From Bathymodiolus brooksi (lineage: Eukaryota; Mollusca; Bivalvia; Mytilida; Modiolidae), in contig OY804590.1 in the NCBI GenBank assembly GCA_963680875.1, positions 21,886,640-21,950,639 on the forward strand: a stretch of 64,000 bases of DNA, in the 5' to 3' direction. Positions 50,801 to 64,000 of the stretch are shown piece after piece. The notes beneath the pieces were generated by a model. The model was not told where the DNA came from. It worked only from the letters and a program-made list of their open reading frames with translations, and ran no database searches. Each line of letters opens with the position of its first letter. The stretch's first letter is position 1. Position numbers and translations under genes: made by a program.

Positions 50801-53800
50801 GGAACTGAATGAAGGTGTACTGTGGTAATTGTAGCATGGAACTGAATGAAGGTATACTGTGGTAATTGTTGCATGGAACTGAATGAAGGTGTACTGTGGT
50901 AATTGTAGCATGGAACTGAATGAAGGTATACTGTGGTAATTGTAGCATGGAACTGAATGAAGGTGTACTGTGGTAATTGTAGCATGGAACTGAATGAAGG
51001 TGTACTGTGGTAATTGTAGCATGGAACTGAATGAAGGTATACTGTGGTAATAGTAGCATGGAACTGAATGAAGGTGTACTGTGGTAATTGTTGCATGGGA
51101 CTGAATGAAGGTGTACTGTGGTAATTGTAGCATGGAACTGAATGAAGGTATACTGTGGTAATTGTAGCATGGAACTGAATGAAGGTGTACTGTGGTAATT
51201 GTAGCATGGAACTGAATGAAGGTGTACTGTGGTAATTGTAGCATGGAACTGAATGAAGGTGTACTGTGGTAATTGTAGCATGGAACTGAATGAAGGTATA
51301 CTGTGGTAATTGTAGCATGGAACTGAATGAAGGTGTACTGTGGTAATTGTAGCATGGAACTGAATGAAGGTGTACTGTGGTAATTGTAGCATGGAACTGA
51401 ATGAAGGTATACTGTGGTAATTGTGGCATGGAACTGAATGAAGGTGTACTGTGGTAATTGTAGCATGGGACTGAATGAAGGTATACTGTGGTAATTGTAG
51501 CATGGAACTGAATGAAGGTGTACTGTGGTAATTGTAGCATGGAACTGAATGAAGGTATACTTCTGTAATTGTAGCATGGAACTGAATGAAGGTGTAATGT
51601 GGTAATTGTAGCATGGAACTGAATGAAGGTGTACTGTGGTAATTGTAGCATGGAACTGAATGAAGGTATACCGTGATAATTGTTGCATGGAACTGAATGA
51701 AGGTGTACTGCGGTAATTGTGGCATGGAACTGACTGAAGGTACACTGTGGTAATTGTGGTATGGAACTGACTGAAGGTGTACTGTGGTAATTGTGGCATG
51801 GAACTAAATGAAGGTGTACTGTGGTAATTGTTGCATGGAACTGAATGACGATGTACTGTTGTAATTGTAGCATGGAACTGAATGAAGGTATACTGTGGTA
51901 CTAGTAATTGTTGCATGGAACTGAATGAAGGTATACCATGGTAATTGTGGCATGGAACTGAATGAAGGTGTACTGTAGTAATTGTGGCTTGGAGCTGACT
52001 GAAGGTGCACTGTGGTAATTGTTGCATGGAACTGAATGACGATGTACTGTTGTAATTGTAGCATGGAACTGAATGAAGGTGTACTGTGGTAATTGTTGCA
52101 TGGGACTGAATGAAGGTGTACTGTGGTAATTGTAGCATGGAACTGACTGAAGGTGTACTGTGGTAATTGTGGCATGGAACTGACCGAAGGTGTACTATGG
52201 TAATTGTAGCATGGAACTGAATGAGGGCGTACTGTGGTAATTGTAGCATGGAACTGAATGAAGGTGTACTGTGGTAATTGTAACATGGAACTGAATGAAG
52301 GTATACTCTGGTATTTGTAGCATGGAACTGATTGAAGGTGTACTGTGGTAATTATTGCATGAAACTGAATGAAGGTGTACTGTGGTAATTGTAGCATGGA
52401 ACTGAATGAAGGTATACTGTTGTAATTGTTGCATGGAACTGACTCACGGTATACTGTGGTAATTGTGGCATGGAACTGAATGAAGGTGTACTGTGGTAAT
52501 TGTGGCATGGGACTGAATGAAGGTATACTCTGGTAATTGTAGCATGGAACTGAATGAAGGTGTACTGTGGTAATTATTGCATGGAACTGAATGAAGGTGT
52601 ACTGTGGTAATTGTAGCATGGAACTGAATGAAGGGGTACTGTGGTAATTGTAGCATGGAACTGAATGAAGGTGTACTGTGGTAATTGTTGCATGGAACTG
52701 AATGAAGGTGTACTATGGTAATTGTAACATGGAATTGAATGAAGGTGTACTGTGGTAATTGTAGCATGGAACTGAATGAAGGGGTACTGTGGTAATTGTA
52801 GCATGGAACTGAATGAAGGTATACTGTGGTAATTGTAGCATGGAACTGAATGAAGGGTACTGTGGTAATTGTAGCATGGAACTGATCGATGGTGCACCGT
52901 GGTAATTGCAGCATGGAACTGATCGAATGTGTACTGTGGTAATTGTAGCATGGAACTGACTCAAGGTATATTGTGGTAATTGTAGCATGCAACTGAATGA
53001 AGATGTAATATGGTAATTGTGGCATGGAGTTGACTGAAGGTATACCGTGGTAATTGTGACATGGATCGAACTGAATGAAGATGTACTGTAGTAATTGTGG
53101 CATCGAACTGAATGAAGGTGTACTGTGGTAATTGTGGCATGGAACTGACTGAAGGTATACTGTGGTAATTGTGGCATGGAACTGAATGAAGGTGTACTGT
53201 GGTAATTGTTGCATGGAACTGAATGAAGGTGTACTGCGGTAATTGTGGCATGAAACTGACTGAAGGTATACTGTGGTAATTGTGGCATGGAACTGACTGA
53301 AGGTGTACTGTGGTAATTGTGGCATGGAACTGAATGAAGGTGTACTGTGGTAATTGTTGCATGGAACTGAATGAAGGTGTACTGTTGTAATTGTAGCATG
53401 GAACTAAATGAAGGTATACTGTGGTACTAGTAATTGTTGCATGGAACTGAATGAAGGTATACTATGGTAATTGTGGCATGGAACTGAATGAAGGTGTACT
53501 GTAGTAATTGTGGCATGGAGCTGACTGGAGGTGCACTGTGGTAATTGTTGCATGGAACTGAATGACGATGTACTGTTGTAATTGTAGCATGGAACTGAAT
53601 GAAGGTGTACTGTGGTAATTGTTGCATGGGACTGAATGAAGGTGTACTGTGGTAATTGTAGCATGGAACTGACTGAAGGTGTACTGTGGTAATTGTGGCA
53701 TGGAACTGACTGAAAGTGTACTATAGTAATAGTGGCATGGAACTGACTCAGGGGTACTGTGGTAATTGTGGCATGGAACTGAATGAAGGTATACTGCTGT

Positions 53801-56800
53801 AATTGTAGCATGGAACTGAATGAAGGTGTACTGTGGTAATTGTAGCATGGAACTGAATGAAGGTGTACTGTGGTAATTGTAGCATGGAACTGAATGAAGG
53901 TATACCGTGGTAATTGTTGCATGGAACTGAATGAAGGTGTACTGCGGTAATTGTAGCATGGAACTGAATGAAGGTGTACTGTGGTAATTGTAGCATGGAA
54001 CTGAATGAAGGTATACCGTGGTAATTGTAGCATGGAACTGAATGAAGGTGTACTGTGGTAATTGTAGCATGGAACTGAATGAAGGTGTACTGTGGTAATT
54101 GTAGCATGGAACTGAATGAAGGTATAGTGTGGTAATTGTAACATGGAATTGAATGAAGGTGTACTGTGGTAATTGTAGCATGGAACTGAATGAAGGGGTA
54201 CTGTGGTAATTGTAGCATGGAACTGAATGAAGGTGTACTGTGGTAATTGTTGCATGGAATTGAATGAAGGTGTACTGTGGTAATTGTAACATGGAATTGA
54301 ATGAAGGTGTACTGTGGTAATTGTAGCATGGAACTGAATGAAGGGGTACTGTGGTAATTGCAGCATGGAACTGAATGAAGGTATACTGTGGTAATTGTAG
54401 CATGGAACTGAATGAAGGTGTACTGTGGTAATTGTAGCATGGAACTGAATGAAGGTATACTGCTGTAATTGTAGCATGGAACTGAATGAAGGTGTACTGT
54501 GGTAATTGTAGCATGGAACTGAATGAAGGTGTACTGTGGTAATTGTAGCATGGAACTGAATGAAGGTATACCGTGGTAATTGTTGCATGGAACTGAATGA
54601 AGGTGTACTGCGGTAATTGTGGCATGGAACTGACTGAAGGTACACTGTGGTAATTGTGGCATGGAACTGACTGAAGGTGTACTGTGGTAATTGTTGCATG
54701 GAACTGAATGACGATGTACTGTTGTAATTGTAGCATGGAACTGAATGAAGGTATACTGTGGTAATAGTAATTGTTGCATGGAACTGAATGAAGGTATACC
54801 ATGGTAATTGTGGCATGGAACTGAATGAAGGTGTACTGTGGTAATTGTAGCATGGGACTGAATGAAGGTATACTGTGGTAATTGTAGCATGGAACTGAAT
54901 GAAGGTGTACTGTGGTAATTGTAGCATGGAACTGAATGAAGGTATACCGTGGTAATTGTTGCATGGAACTGAATGAAGGTGTACTGCGGTAATTGTGGCA
55001 TGGAACTGACTGAAGGTACACTGTGGTAATTGTGGCATGGAACTAAATGAAGGTGTACTGTGGTAATTGTTGCATGGAACTGAATGACGATGTACTGTTG
55101 TAATTGTAGCATGGAACTGAATGAAGGTATACTGTGGTACTAGTAATTGTTGCATGGAACTGAATGAAGGTATACCATGGTAATTGTGGTATGGAACTGA
55201 ATGAAGGTGTACTGTGGTAATTGTAGCATGGGACTGAATGAAGGTATACTGTGGTAATTGTAGCATGGAACTGAATGAAGGTGTACTGTGGTAATTGTAG
55301 CATGGAACTGAATGAAGGTATACTGTGGTAATTGTAGCATGGAACTGAATGAAGGTGTACTGTGGTAATTGTAGCATGGAACTGAATGAAGGTGTACTGT
55401 GGTAATTGTAGCATGGAACTGAATGAAGGTATACCGTGGTAATTGTAGCATGGAACTGAATGAAGGTGTACTGTGGTAATTGTAGCATGGAACTGAATGA
55501 AGGTGTACTGTGGTAATTGTGGCATGGAGCTGACTGAAGGTGCACTGTGGTAATTGTTGCATGGAACTGAATGACGATGTACTGTTCTAATTGTAGCATG
55601 GAACTGAATGAAGGTGTACTGTGGTAATTGTTGCATGGGACTGAATGAAGGTGTACTGTGGTAATTGTGGCATGGAACTGACTGAAGGTGTACTGTGGTA
55701 ATTGTAGCATGGAACTGAATGAAGGTGTACTGTGGTAATTGTAGCATGGAACTGAATGAAGGTATACTGTGGTAATTGTTGCATGGAACTGAATGAAGGT
55801 GTACTGCGGTAATTGTGGCATGGAACTGACTGAAGGTACACTGTGGTAATTGTGGCATGGAACTAAATGAAGGTGTACTGTGGTAATTGTTGCATGGAAC
55901 TGAATGACGATGTACTGTTGTAATTGTAGCATGGAACTGAATGAAGGTATACTGTGGTACTAGTAATTGTTGCATTGAACTGAATGAAGGTATACCATGG
56001 TAATTGTGGCATGGAACTGAATGAAGGTGTACTGTGGTAATTGTAGCATGGGACTGAATGAAGGTATACTGTGGTAATTGTAGCATGGAACTGAATGAAG
56101 GTGTACTGTGGTAATTGTAGCATGGAACTGAATGAAGGTATACTGTGGTAATTGTAGCATGGAACTGAATGAAGGTGTACTGTGGGAATTGTAGCATGGA
56201 ACTGAATGAAGGTGTACTGTGGTAATTGTAGCATGGAACTGAATGAAGGTATACCGTGGTAATTGTAGCATGGAACTGAATGAAGGTGTACTGTGGTAAT
56301 TGTAGCATGGAACTGAATGAAGGTGTACTGTGGTAATTGTGGCATGGAGCTGACTGAAGGTGCACTGTGGTAATTGTTGCATGGAACTGAATGACGATGT
56401 ACTGTTCTAATTGTAGCATGGAACTGAATGAAGGTGTACTGTGGTAATTGTTGCATGGGACTGAATGAAGGTGTACTGTGGTAATTGTGGCATGGAACTG
56501 ACTGAAGGTGTACTCTGGTAATTGTAGCATGGGACTGAATGAAGGTATACTGTGGTAATTGTAGCATGGAACTGAATGAAGGTGTACTGTGGTAATTGTG
56601 GCATGGAACTGACTCAAGGTATGCTGTGGTAATTGTGGCATGGAACTGAATGAAGGTGTACTGTGGTAATTGTAGCATGGGACTGAATGAAGGTATACTG
56701 TGGTAATTGTAGCATGGAACTGAATGAAGGTGTACTGTGGTAATTGTAGCATGGAACTGAATGAAGGTATACTGTGGTAATTGTAGCATGGAACTGAATG

Positions 56801-59800
56801 AAGGTGTACTGTGGTAATTGTAGCATGGAACTGAATGAAGGTGTACTGTGGTAATTGTAGCATGGAACTGAATGAAGGTATACCGTGGTAATTGTAGCAT
56901 GGAACTGAATGAAGGTGTACTGTGGTAATTGTAGCATGGAACTGAATGAAGGTGTACTGTGGTAATTGTAGCATGGAACTGAATGAAGGTATAGTGTGGT
57001 AATTGTAACATGGAATTGAATGAAGGTGTACTGTGGTAATTGTAGCATGGAACTGAATGAAGGTGTACTGTGGTAATTGTAGCATGGAACTGAATGAAGG
57101 TGTACTGTGGTAATTGTTGCATGGAACTGAATGAAGGTGTACTGTGGTAATTGTAACATGGAATTGAATGAAGGTGTACTGTGGTAATTGTAGCATGGAA
57201 CTGAATGAAGGTGTACTGTGGTAATTGCAGCATGGAACTGAATGAAGGTATACTGTGGTAATTGTAACATGGAACTGAATGAAGGGTACTGTGGTAATTG
57301 TAGCATGGAACTGATCGATGGTGCACCGTGGTAATTGCAGCATGGAACTGATCGAATGTGTACTGTGGTAATTGTAGCATGGAACTGACTCAAGGTATAC
57401 TGTGGTAATTGTAGCATGCAACTGAATGAAGATGTACTATGGGAATTGTGGCATGGAGTTGACTGAAGGTGTACCGTGGTAATTGTAGCATGGATCGAAC
57501 TGAATGAAGATGTACTGTAGTAATTGTTGCATGGAACTGAATGAAGGTGTACTGTGGTAATTGTGGCATGGGACTGAATGAAGGTATACTCTGGTAATTG
57601 TAGCATGGAACTGAATGAAGGTGTACTGTGGTAATTATTGCATGGAACTGAATGAAGGTGTACTGTGGTAATTGTAGCATGGAACTGAATGAAGGTATAC
57701 TGTGGTAATTGTTGCATGGAACTGAATGAAGGTGTACTGTGGTAATTGTAGCATGGAACTGAATGTAGGTATAATGTGGTAATTGTAGCATGGAACTGAA
57801 TGAAGGTGTACTGTGGTAATTGTTGCATGGAACTGAATGAAGGTGTACTGTGGTAATTGTAGCATGGAACTGAATGAAGGTATACTGTGGTAATTGTTGC
57901 ATGGAACTGAATGAAGGTGTACTGTGGTAATTGTAGCATGGAACTGAATGAAGGTATAATGTGGTAATTGTAGCATGGAACTGAATGAAGGTGTACTGTG
58001 GTAATTGTTGCATGGAACTGAATGAAGTTGTACTGTGGTAATTGTAGCATGGAACTGAATGAAGGTATACTGTGGTAATTGTTGCATGACACTGAATGAA
58101 GGTGTACTGTGGAAATTGTAGCATGGAACTGAATGAAGGTGTACTATGGTAATTGTAGCATGGAGCTGACTCAAGGGGTACTGCGGTAATTGTAGCATGT
58201 AACTGACTCAAGGTATACTGTGGTAATTGTAGCATGGAACTGACTCAAGGTATACTGTGGTAATTGTAGCATGGAACTGAATGAAGGTGTACTGTGGTAA
58301 TTGTAGCATGGAACTGAATGAAGGTGTACTGTGGTAATTGTTGCATGGAACTGAATGAAGGTGTACTGTGGTAATTGTGGCATGGAACTGACTGAAGGTA
58401 TACTATGGTAATTGTGGCATGGAACTGACTCAAGGTATACTGTGGTAATTGTGGCATGGAACTGACTGAAGATGTACTGTGGTAATTGTGGCATGGAACT
58501 GAATGAAGGTGTACTGTGGTAATTGTAGCATGGGGCTGAATGAAGGTGTACTGTGGTAATTGTAGCATGGAACTGAATGAAGGTACACTGTGGTAATTGT
58601 AGCATGGAACTGAATGAAGGTATACTGTGGTAATTGTAGCATGGAACTGAATGAAGGTATACTGTGGTAATTGTAACATGGAATTGAATGAAGGTGTACT
58701 GTGGTAATTGTAGCATGGAACTGAATGAAGGGGTACTGTGGTAATTGTAGCATGGAACTGAATGAAGGTGTACTGTGGTAATTGTTGCATGGAACTGAAT
58801 GAAGGTGTACTATGGTAATTTTAACATGGAATTGAATGAAGGTGTACTGTGGTAATTGTAGCATGGAACTGAATGAAGGGGTACTGTGGTAATTGTAGCA
58901 TGGAACTGAATGAAGGTATACTGTGGTAATTGTAGCATGGAACTGAATGAAGGGTACTGTGGTAATTGTAGCATGGAACTGATCGATGGTGCACCGTGGT
59001 AATTGCAGCATGGGACTGATCGAATGTGTACTGTGGTAATTGTAGCATGGAACTGACTCAAGGTATATTGTGGTAATTGTAGCATGCAACTGAATGAAGA
59101 TGTAATATGGTAATTGTGGCATGGAGTTGACTGAAGGTGTACCGTGGTAATTGTGACATGGATCGAACTGAATGAAGATGTACTGTAGTAATTGTGGCAT
59201 CGAACTGAATGAAGGTGTACTGTGGTAATTGTGGCATGGAACTGACTGAAGGTATACTGTGGTAATTGTGGCATGGAACTGAATGAAGGTGTACTGTGGT
59301 AATTGTTGCATGGAACTGAATGAAGGTGTACTGCGGTAATTGTGGCATGGAACTGACTGAAGGTATACTGTGGTAATTGTGGCATGGAACTGACTGAAGG
59401 TGTACTGTGGTAATTGTGGCATGGAACTGAATGAAGGTGTACTGTGGTAATTGTTGCATGGAACTGAATGAAGGTGTACTGTTGTAATTGTAGCATGGAA
59501 CTAAATGAAGGTATACTGTGGTACTAGTAATTGTTGCATGGAACTGAATGAAGGTATACTATGGTAATTGTGGCATGGAACTGAATGAAGGTGTACTGTA
59601 GTAATTGTGGCATGGAGCTGACTGGAGGTGCACTGTGGTAATTGTTGCATGGAACTGAATGACGATGTACTGTTGTAATTGTAGCATGGAACTGAATGAA
59701 GGTGTACTGTGGTAATTGTTGCATGGGACTGAATGAAGGTGTACTGTGGTAATTGTAGCATGGAACTGACTGAAGGTGTACTGTGGTAATTGTGGCATGG

Positions 59801-62800
59801 AACTGACTGAAGGTGTACTATAGTAATAGTGGCATGGAACTGACTCAGGGGTACTGTGGTAATTGTAGCATGAAACTGAATGAAGGTGTACTGTGGTAAT
59901 TGTAGCATGGAACTGAATGAAGGTGTACTGTGGTAATTGTAGCATGGAACTGAATGAAGGTATACTGTGGTAATTGTAGCATGGAACTGAATGAAGGTAT
60001 ACTGTGGTAATTGTAGCATGGAACTGAATGAAGGTGTACTGTGGTAATTGTAGCATGGAACTGAATGAAGGTGTACTGTGGTAATTGTAGCATGGAACTG
60101 ACTCAAGGTATACTGTGGTAATTATTGCATGGAACTGAATGAAGGTGTACTGTGGTAATTGTAGCATGGAACTGAATGAAGGTATACTGTGGTAATTGTA
60201 GCATGGAACTGAATGAAGGTGTACTGTGGTAATTGTAGCATGGAACTGAATGAAGGTGTACTGTGGTAATTGTAGCATGGAACTGAATGAAGGTATACTG
60301 TGGTAATTGTAGCATGGAACTGAATGAAGGTGTACTGTGGTAATTGTAGCATGGAACCGAATGAAGGTATACTGTGGTAATTGTAGCATGGAACTGAATG
60401 AAGGTGTACTGTGGTAATTGTAGCATGGAACTGAATGAAGGTGTACTGTGGTAATTGTAGCATGGAACTGAATGAAGGTGTACTGTGGTAATTGTAGCAT
60501 GGAACTGAATGAAGGTATACTGTGGTAATTGTAGCATGGAACTGAATGAAGGTGTACTGTGGTAATTGTAGCATGGAACTGAATGAAGGTATACCGTGGT
60601 AATTGTAGCATGGAACTGAATGAAGGTGTACTGTGGTAATTGTAGCATGGAACTGAATGAAGGTGTACTGTGGTAATTGTAGCATGGAACTGAATGAAGG
60701 TATAGTGTGGTAATTGTAACATGGAAATGAATGAAGGTGTACTGTGGTAATTGTAGCATGGAACTGAATGAAGGGGTACTGTGGTAATTGTAGCATGGAA
60801 CTGAATGAAGGTGTACTGTGGTAATTGTTGCATGGAACTGAATGAAGGTGTACTGTGGTAATTGTAACATGGAATTGAATGAAGGTGTACTGGGGTAATT
60901 GTAGCATGGAACTGAATGAAGGGGTACTGTGGTAATTGCAGCATGGAACTGAATGAAGGTATACTGTGGTAATTGTAGCATGGAACTGAATGAAGGTGTA
61001 CTGTGGTAATTGTTGCATGGAACTGAATGAAGGTATACTGCTGTAATTGTAGCATGGAACTGAATGAAGGTGTACTGTGGTAATTGTAGCATGGAACTGA
61101 ATGAAGGTGTACTGTGGTAATTGTAGCATGGAACTGAATGAAGGTATACCGTGGTAATTGTTGCATGGAACTGAATGAAGGTGTACTGCGGTAATTGTAG
61201 CATGGAACTGAATGAAGGTGTACTGTGGTAATTGTAGCATGGAACTGAATGAAGGTATACCGTGGTAATTGTAGCATGGAACTGAATGAAGGTGTACTGT
61301 GGTAATTGTAGCATGGAACTGAATGAAGGTGTACTGTGGTAATTGTAGCATGGAACTGAATGAAGGTATAGTGTGGTAATTGTAACATGGAATTGAATGA
61401 AGGTGTACTGTGGTAATTGTAGCATGGAACTGAATGAAGGGGTACTGTGGTAATTGTAGCATGGAACTGAATGAAGGTGTACTGTGGTAATTGTTGCATG
61501 GAACTGAATGAAGGTGTACTGTGGTAATTGTAACATGGAATTGAATGAAGGTGTACTGTGGTAATTGTAGCATGGAACTGAATGAAGGTGTACTGTGATA
61601 ATTGCAGCATGGAACTGAATGAAGGTATACTGTGGTAATTGTAGCATGGAACTGAATGAAGGTGTACTGTAGTAATTGTAGCATGGAACTGAATGAAGGT
61701 ATACTGCTGTAATTGTAGCATGGAACTGAATGAAGGTGTACTGTGGTAATTGTAGCATGGAACTGAATGAAGGTGTACTGTGGTAATTGTAGCATGGAAC
61801 TGAATGAAGTTATACCGTGGTAATTGTTGCATGGAACTGAATGAAGGTGTACTGCGGTAATTGTGGCATGGAACTGACTGAAGGTACACTGTTGTAATTG
61901 TGGCATGGAACTGAATGAAGGTGTACTATGGTAATTGTTGCATGGAACTGAATGACGATGTACTGTTGTAATTGTAGCATGGAACTGAATGAAGGTATAC
62001 TGTGGTACTAGTAATTGTTGCATGGAACTGAATGAAGGTATACCATGGTAATTGTGGCATGGAACTGAATGAAGGTGTACTGTGGTAATTGTAGCATGGG
62101 ACTGAATGAAGGTATACTGTGGTAATTGTAGCATGGAACTGAATGAAGGTGTACTGTGGTAATTGTAGCATGGAACTGAATGAAGGTATACCGTGGTAAT
62201 TGTTGCATGGAACTGAATGAAGGTGTACTGCGGTAATTGTGGCATGGAACTGACTGAAGGTACACTGTGGTAATTGTGGCATGGAACTAAATGAAGGTGT
62301 ACTGTGGTAATTGTTGCATGGAACTGAATGACGATGTACTGTTGTAATTGTAGCATGGAACTGAATGAAGGTATACTGTGGTACTAGTAATTGTTGCATG
62401 GAACTGAATGAAGGTATACCATGGTAATTGTGGCATGGAACTGAATGAAGGTGTACTGTGGTAATTGTAGCATGGGACTGAATGAAGGTATACTGTGGTA
62501 ATTGTAGCATGGAACTGAATGAAGGTGTACTGTGGTAATTGTAGCATGGAACTGAATGAAGGTATACTGTGGTAATTGTAGCATGGAACTGAATGAAGGT
62601 GTACTGTGGTAATTGTATCATGGAACTGAATGAAGGTGTACTGTGGTAATTGTAGCATGGAACTGAATGAAGGTATACCGTGGTAATTGTAGCATGGAAC
62701 TGAATGAAGGTGTACTGTGGTAATTGTAGCATGGAACTGAATGAAGGTGTACTATGGTAATTGTGGCATGGAGCTGACTGAAGGTGCACTGTGGTAATTG

Positions 62801-63212
62801 TTGCATGGAACTGAATGACGATGTACTGTTCTAATTGTAGCATGGAACTGAATGAAGGTGTACTGTGGTAATTGTTGCATGGGACTGAATGAAGGTGTAC
62901 TGTGGTAATTGTGGCATGGAACTGACTGAAGGTGTACTGTGGTAATTGTAGCATGGAACTGAATGAAGGTGTACTTTGGTAATTGTAGCATGGAACTGAA
63001 TGAAGGTATACCGTGGTAATTGTTGCATGGAACTGAATGAAGGTGTACTGCGGTAATTGTGGCATGGAACTGACTGAAGGTACACTGTGGTAATTGTGGC
63101 ATGGAACTAAATGAAGGGTACTGTGGTAATTGTTGCATGGAACTGAATGACGATGTACTGTTGTAATTGTAGCATGGAACTGAATGAAGGTATATTGTGG
63201 TACTAGTAATTG
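35861..63212. repeat. Higher-order repeat landmarks inside the satellite
   Basis: The 6-bp insertion giving CTAGTAATTGTTGCAT occurs at 35861, 37868, 39246, 43288, 45477, 48704, 50341, 51901, 53427, 55140, 55960, 59524, 62008, 62384 and 63203, with a variant near 54765. Long stretches around these marks are copies of each other. Examples are 43288 and 45477 (offset 2189), 48704 and 50341 (1637), 55140 and 55960 (820), 53427 and 59524 (6097), and 40455 and 41972 (1517, exactly 41 units). Block lengths differ, so this is irregular segmental duplication rather than one fixed higher-order unit. Confidence 0.8.
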
Positions 63213-64000
63213 TTGCATGGAACTGAATGAAGGTATACCATGGTAATTGTGGCATGGTACTGAATGAAGGTGTACTGTGGTAATTGTAGCATGGGACTGA
63301 ATGAAGGTATACTGTGGTAATTGTAGCATGGAACTGAATGAAGGTGTACTGTGGTAATTGTAGCATGGAACTGAATGAAGGTATACTGTGGTAATTGTAG
63401 CATGGAACTGAATGAAGGTGTACTGTGGTAATTGTAGCATGGAACTGAATGAAGGTGTACTGTGGTAATTGTAGCATGGAACTGAATGAAGGTATACCGT
63501 GGTAATTGTAGCATGGAACTGAATGAAGGTGTACTGTGGTAATTGTGGCATGGGACTGAATGAAGGTATACTGTGGTAATTGTAGCATGGAACTGAATGA
63601 AGGTGTACTGTGGTAATTGTGGCATGGAACTGACTCAAGGTATGCTGTGGTAATTGTGGCATGGAACTGACTGAAGGTGTACTGTGGTAATTGTGGCATG
63701 GAACTGAATGAAGGTGTACTGTGGTAATTGTAGCATGGGACTGAATGAAGGTATACTGTGGTAATTGTAGCATGGAACTGAATGAAGGTGTACTGTGGTA
63801 ATTGTAGCATGGAACTGAATGAAGGTATACTGTGGTAATTGTAGCATGGAACTGAATGAAGGTGTACTGTGGTAATTGTAGCATGGAACTGAATGAAGGT
63901 GTACTGTGGTAATTGTAGCATGGAACTGAATGAAGGTATACCGTGGTAATTGTAGCATGGAACTGAATGAAGGTGTACTGTGGTAATTGTAGCATGGAAC

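Larger units (their letters stand above)
33160..64000. repeat. 37-bp satellite array, about 830 copies, continuing past the window
   Basis: The unit begins GTAGCATGGAACTGAATGAA and ends TACTGTGGTAATT. Its plus strand is 12 G, 11 A, 11 T, 3 C. The array is unbroken for 30.8 kb. Common variants are AGCATGG/GGCATGG/TGCATGG, GAATGAAGG/GACTGAAGG/GACTCAAGG and GGTGTAC/GGTATAC. Rare length variants mark particular units: a 6-bp insertion (TACTAGTAATT), a 4-bp insertion (CATGGATCGAACTG) and a 1-bp loss (GAAGGGTACT). The minus strand has no stop codon in the consensus in any frame, so long open frames occur there. I find no start context, exon signal or non-repeat sequence to support a gene. Confidence 0.97.

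Noticed and set aside
33119..63995. Dozens of long open frames on the minus strand across the 37-bp satellite
   Set aside because: They overlap each other in all frames, start and stop only at repeat variants, and encode nothing but rotations of one repeat peptide. No start context, splice signals or unique sequence supports a gene.

Overview
The window is animal nuclear DNA, most likely from a mollusc and probably a bivalve. The reasons are AT-rich DNA with one split gene whose introns have GT-AG ends, many copies of a tRNA-related SINE ending in a 'GGTGTTTAACGCCACTTTC'-type block, and several families of about 165-bp monomer repeats with GACGGACGGAC-like tracts that I associate with bivalve genomes. 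The species cannot be named from the sequence.

The only host gene I can support is a complete caspase gene on the minus strand (2627-20730). Its eight coding exons join without a frame error into a 440-residue protein: an N-terminal CARD, a p20 domain with catalytic His246 and Cys289 (QACRG), a linker and a p10 domain. It most resembles vertebrate caspase-2. Its 18-kb body is mostly transposable elements and tandem repeats, and several of these sit on its splice junctions. The acceptor of exon 4 lies at the edge of a 19-copy minisatellite whose units copy that acceptor. The donor of exon 6 is amplified in five copies. The acceptor side of exon 6 is duplicated. A nest of DNA transposons begins 16 nt inside intron 1.

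1-2626: a long-armed inverted-repeat transposon (405-869), a bivalve-type tandem repeat, and the probable 3' UTR of the caspase. 2627-20730: the caspase gene with SINEs, TA-flanked MITEs, a 1-kb foldback element (8869-9904) and minisatellites. 20731-24850: intergenic SINEs, a MITE that splits a SINE, and a 937-bp foldback element with a 9-bp target duplication. 24850-27870: a 5'-truncated non-LTR retrotransposon whose remaining 806 codons are intact. 28392-31700: a modular minisatellite with one constant core and four tail types. 32240-32287: a TC microsatellite.

33160-64000, nearly half the window, is one uninterrupted array of a 37-bp unit (about 830 copies) running off the right edge. It has a homogenised 28-copy block at its left edge and higher-order repeats elsewhere. 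Its minus strand is open in all three frames, because the unit lacks stops and 37 leaves remainder 1 when divided by 3. The long predicted proteins there are best read as a by-product of the repeat.
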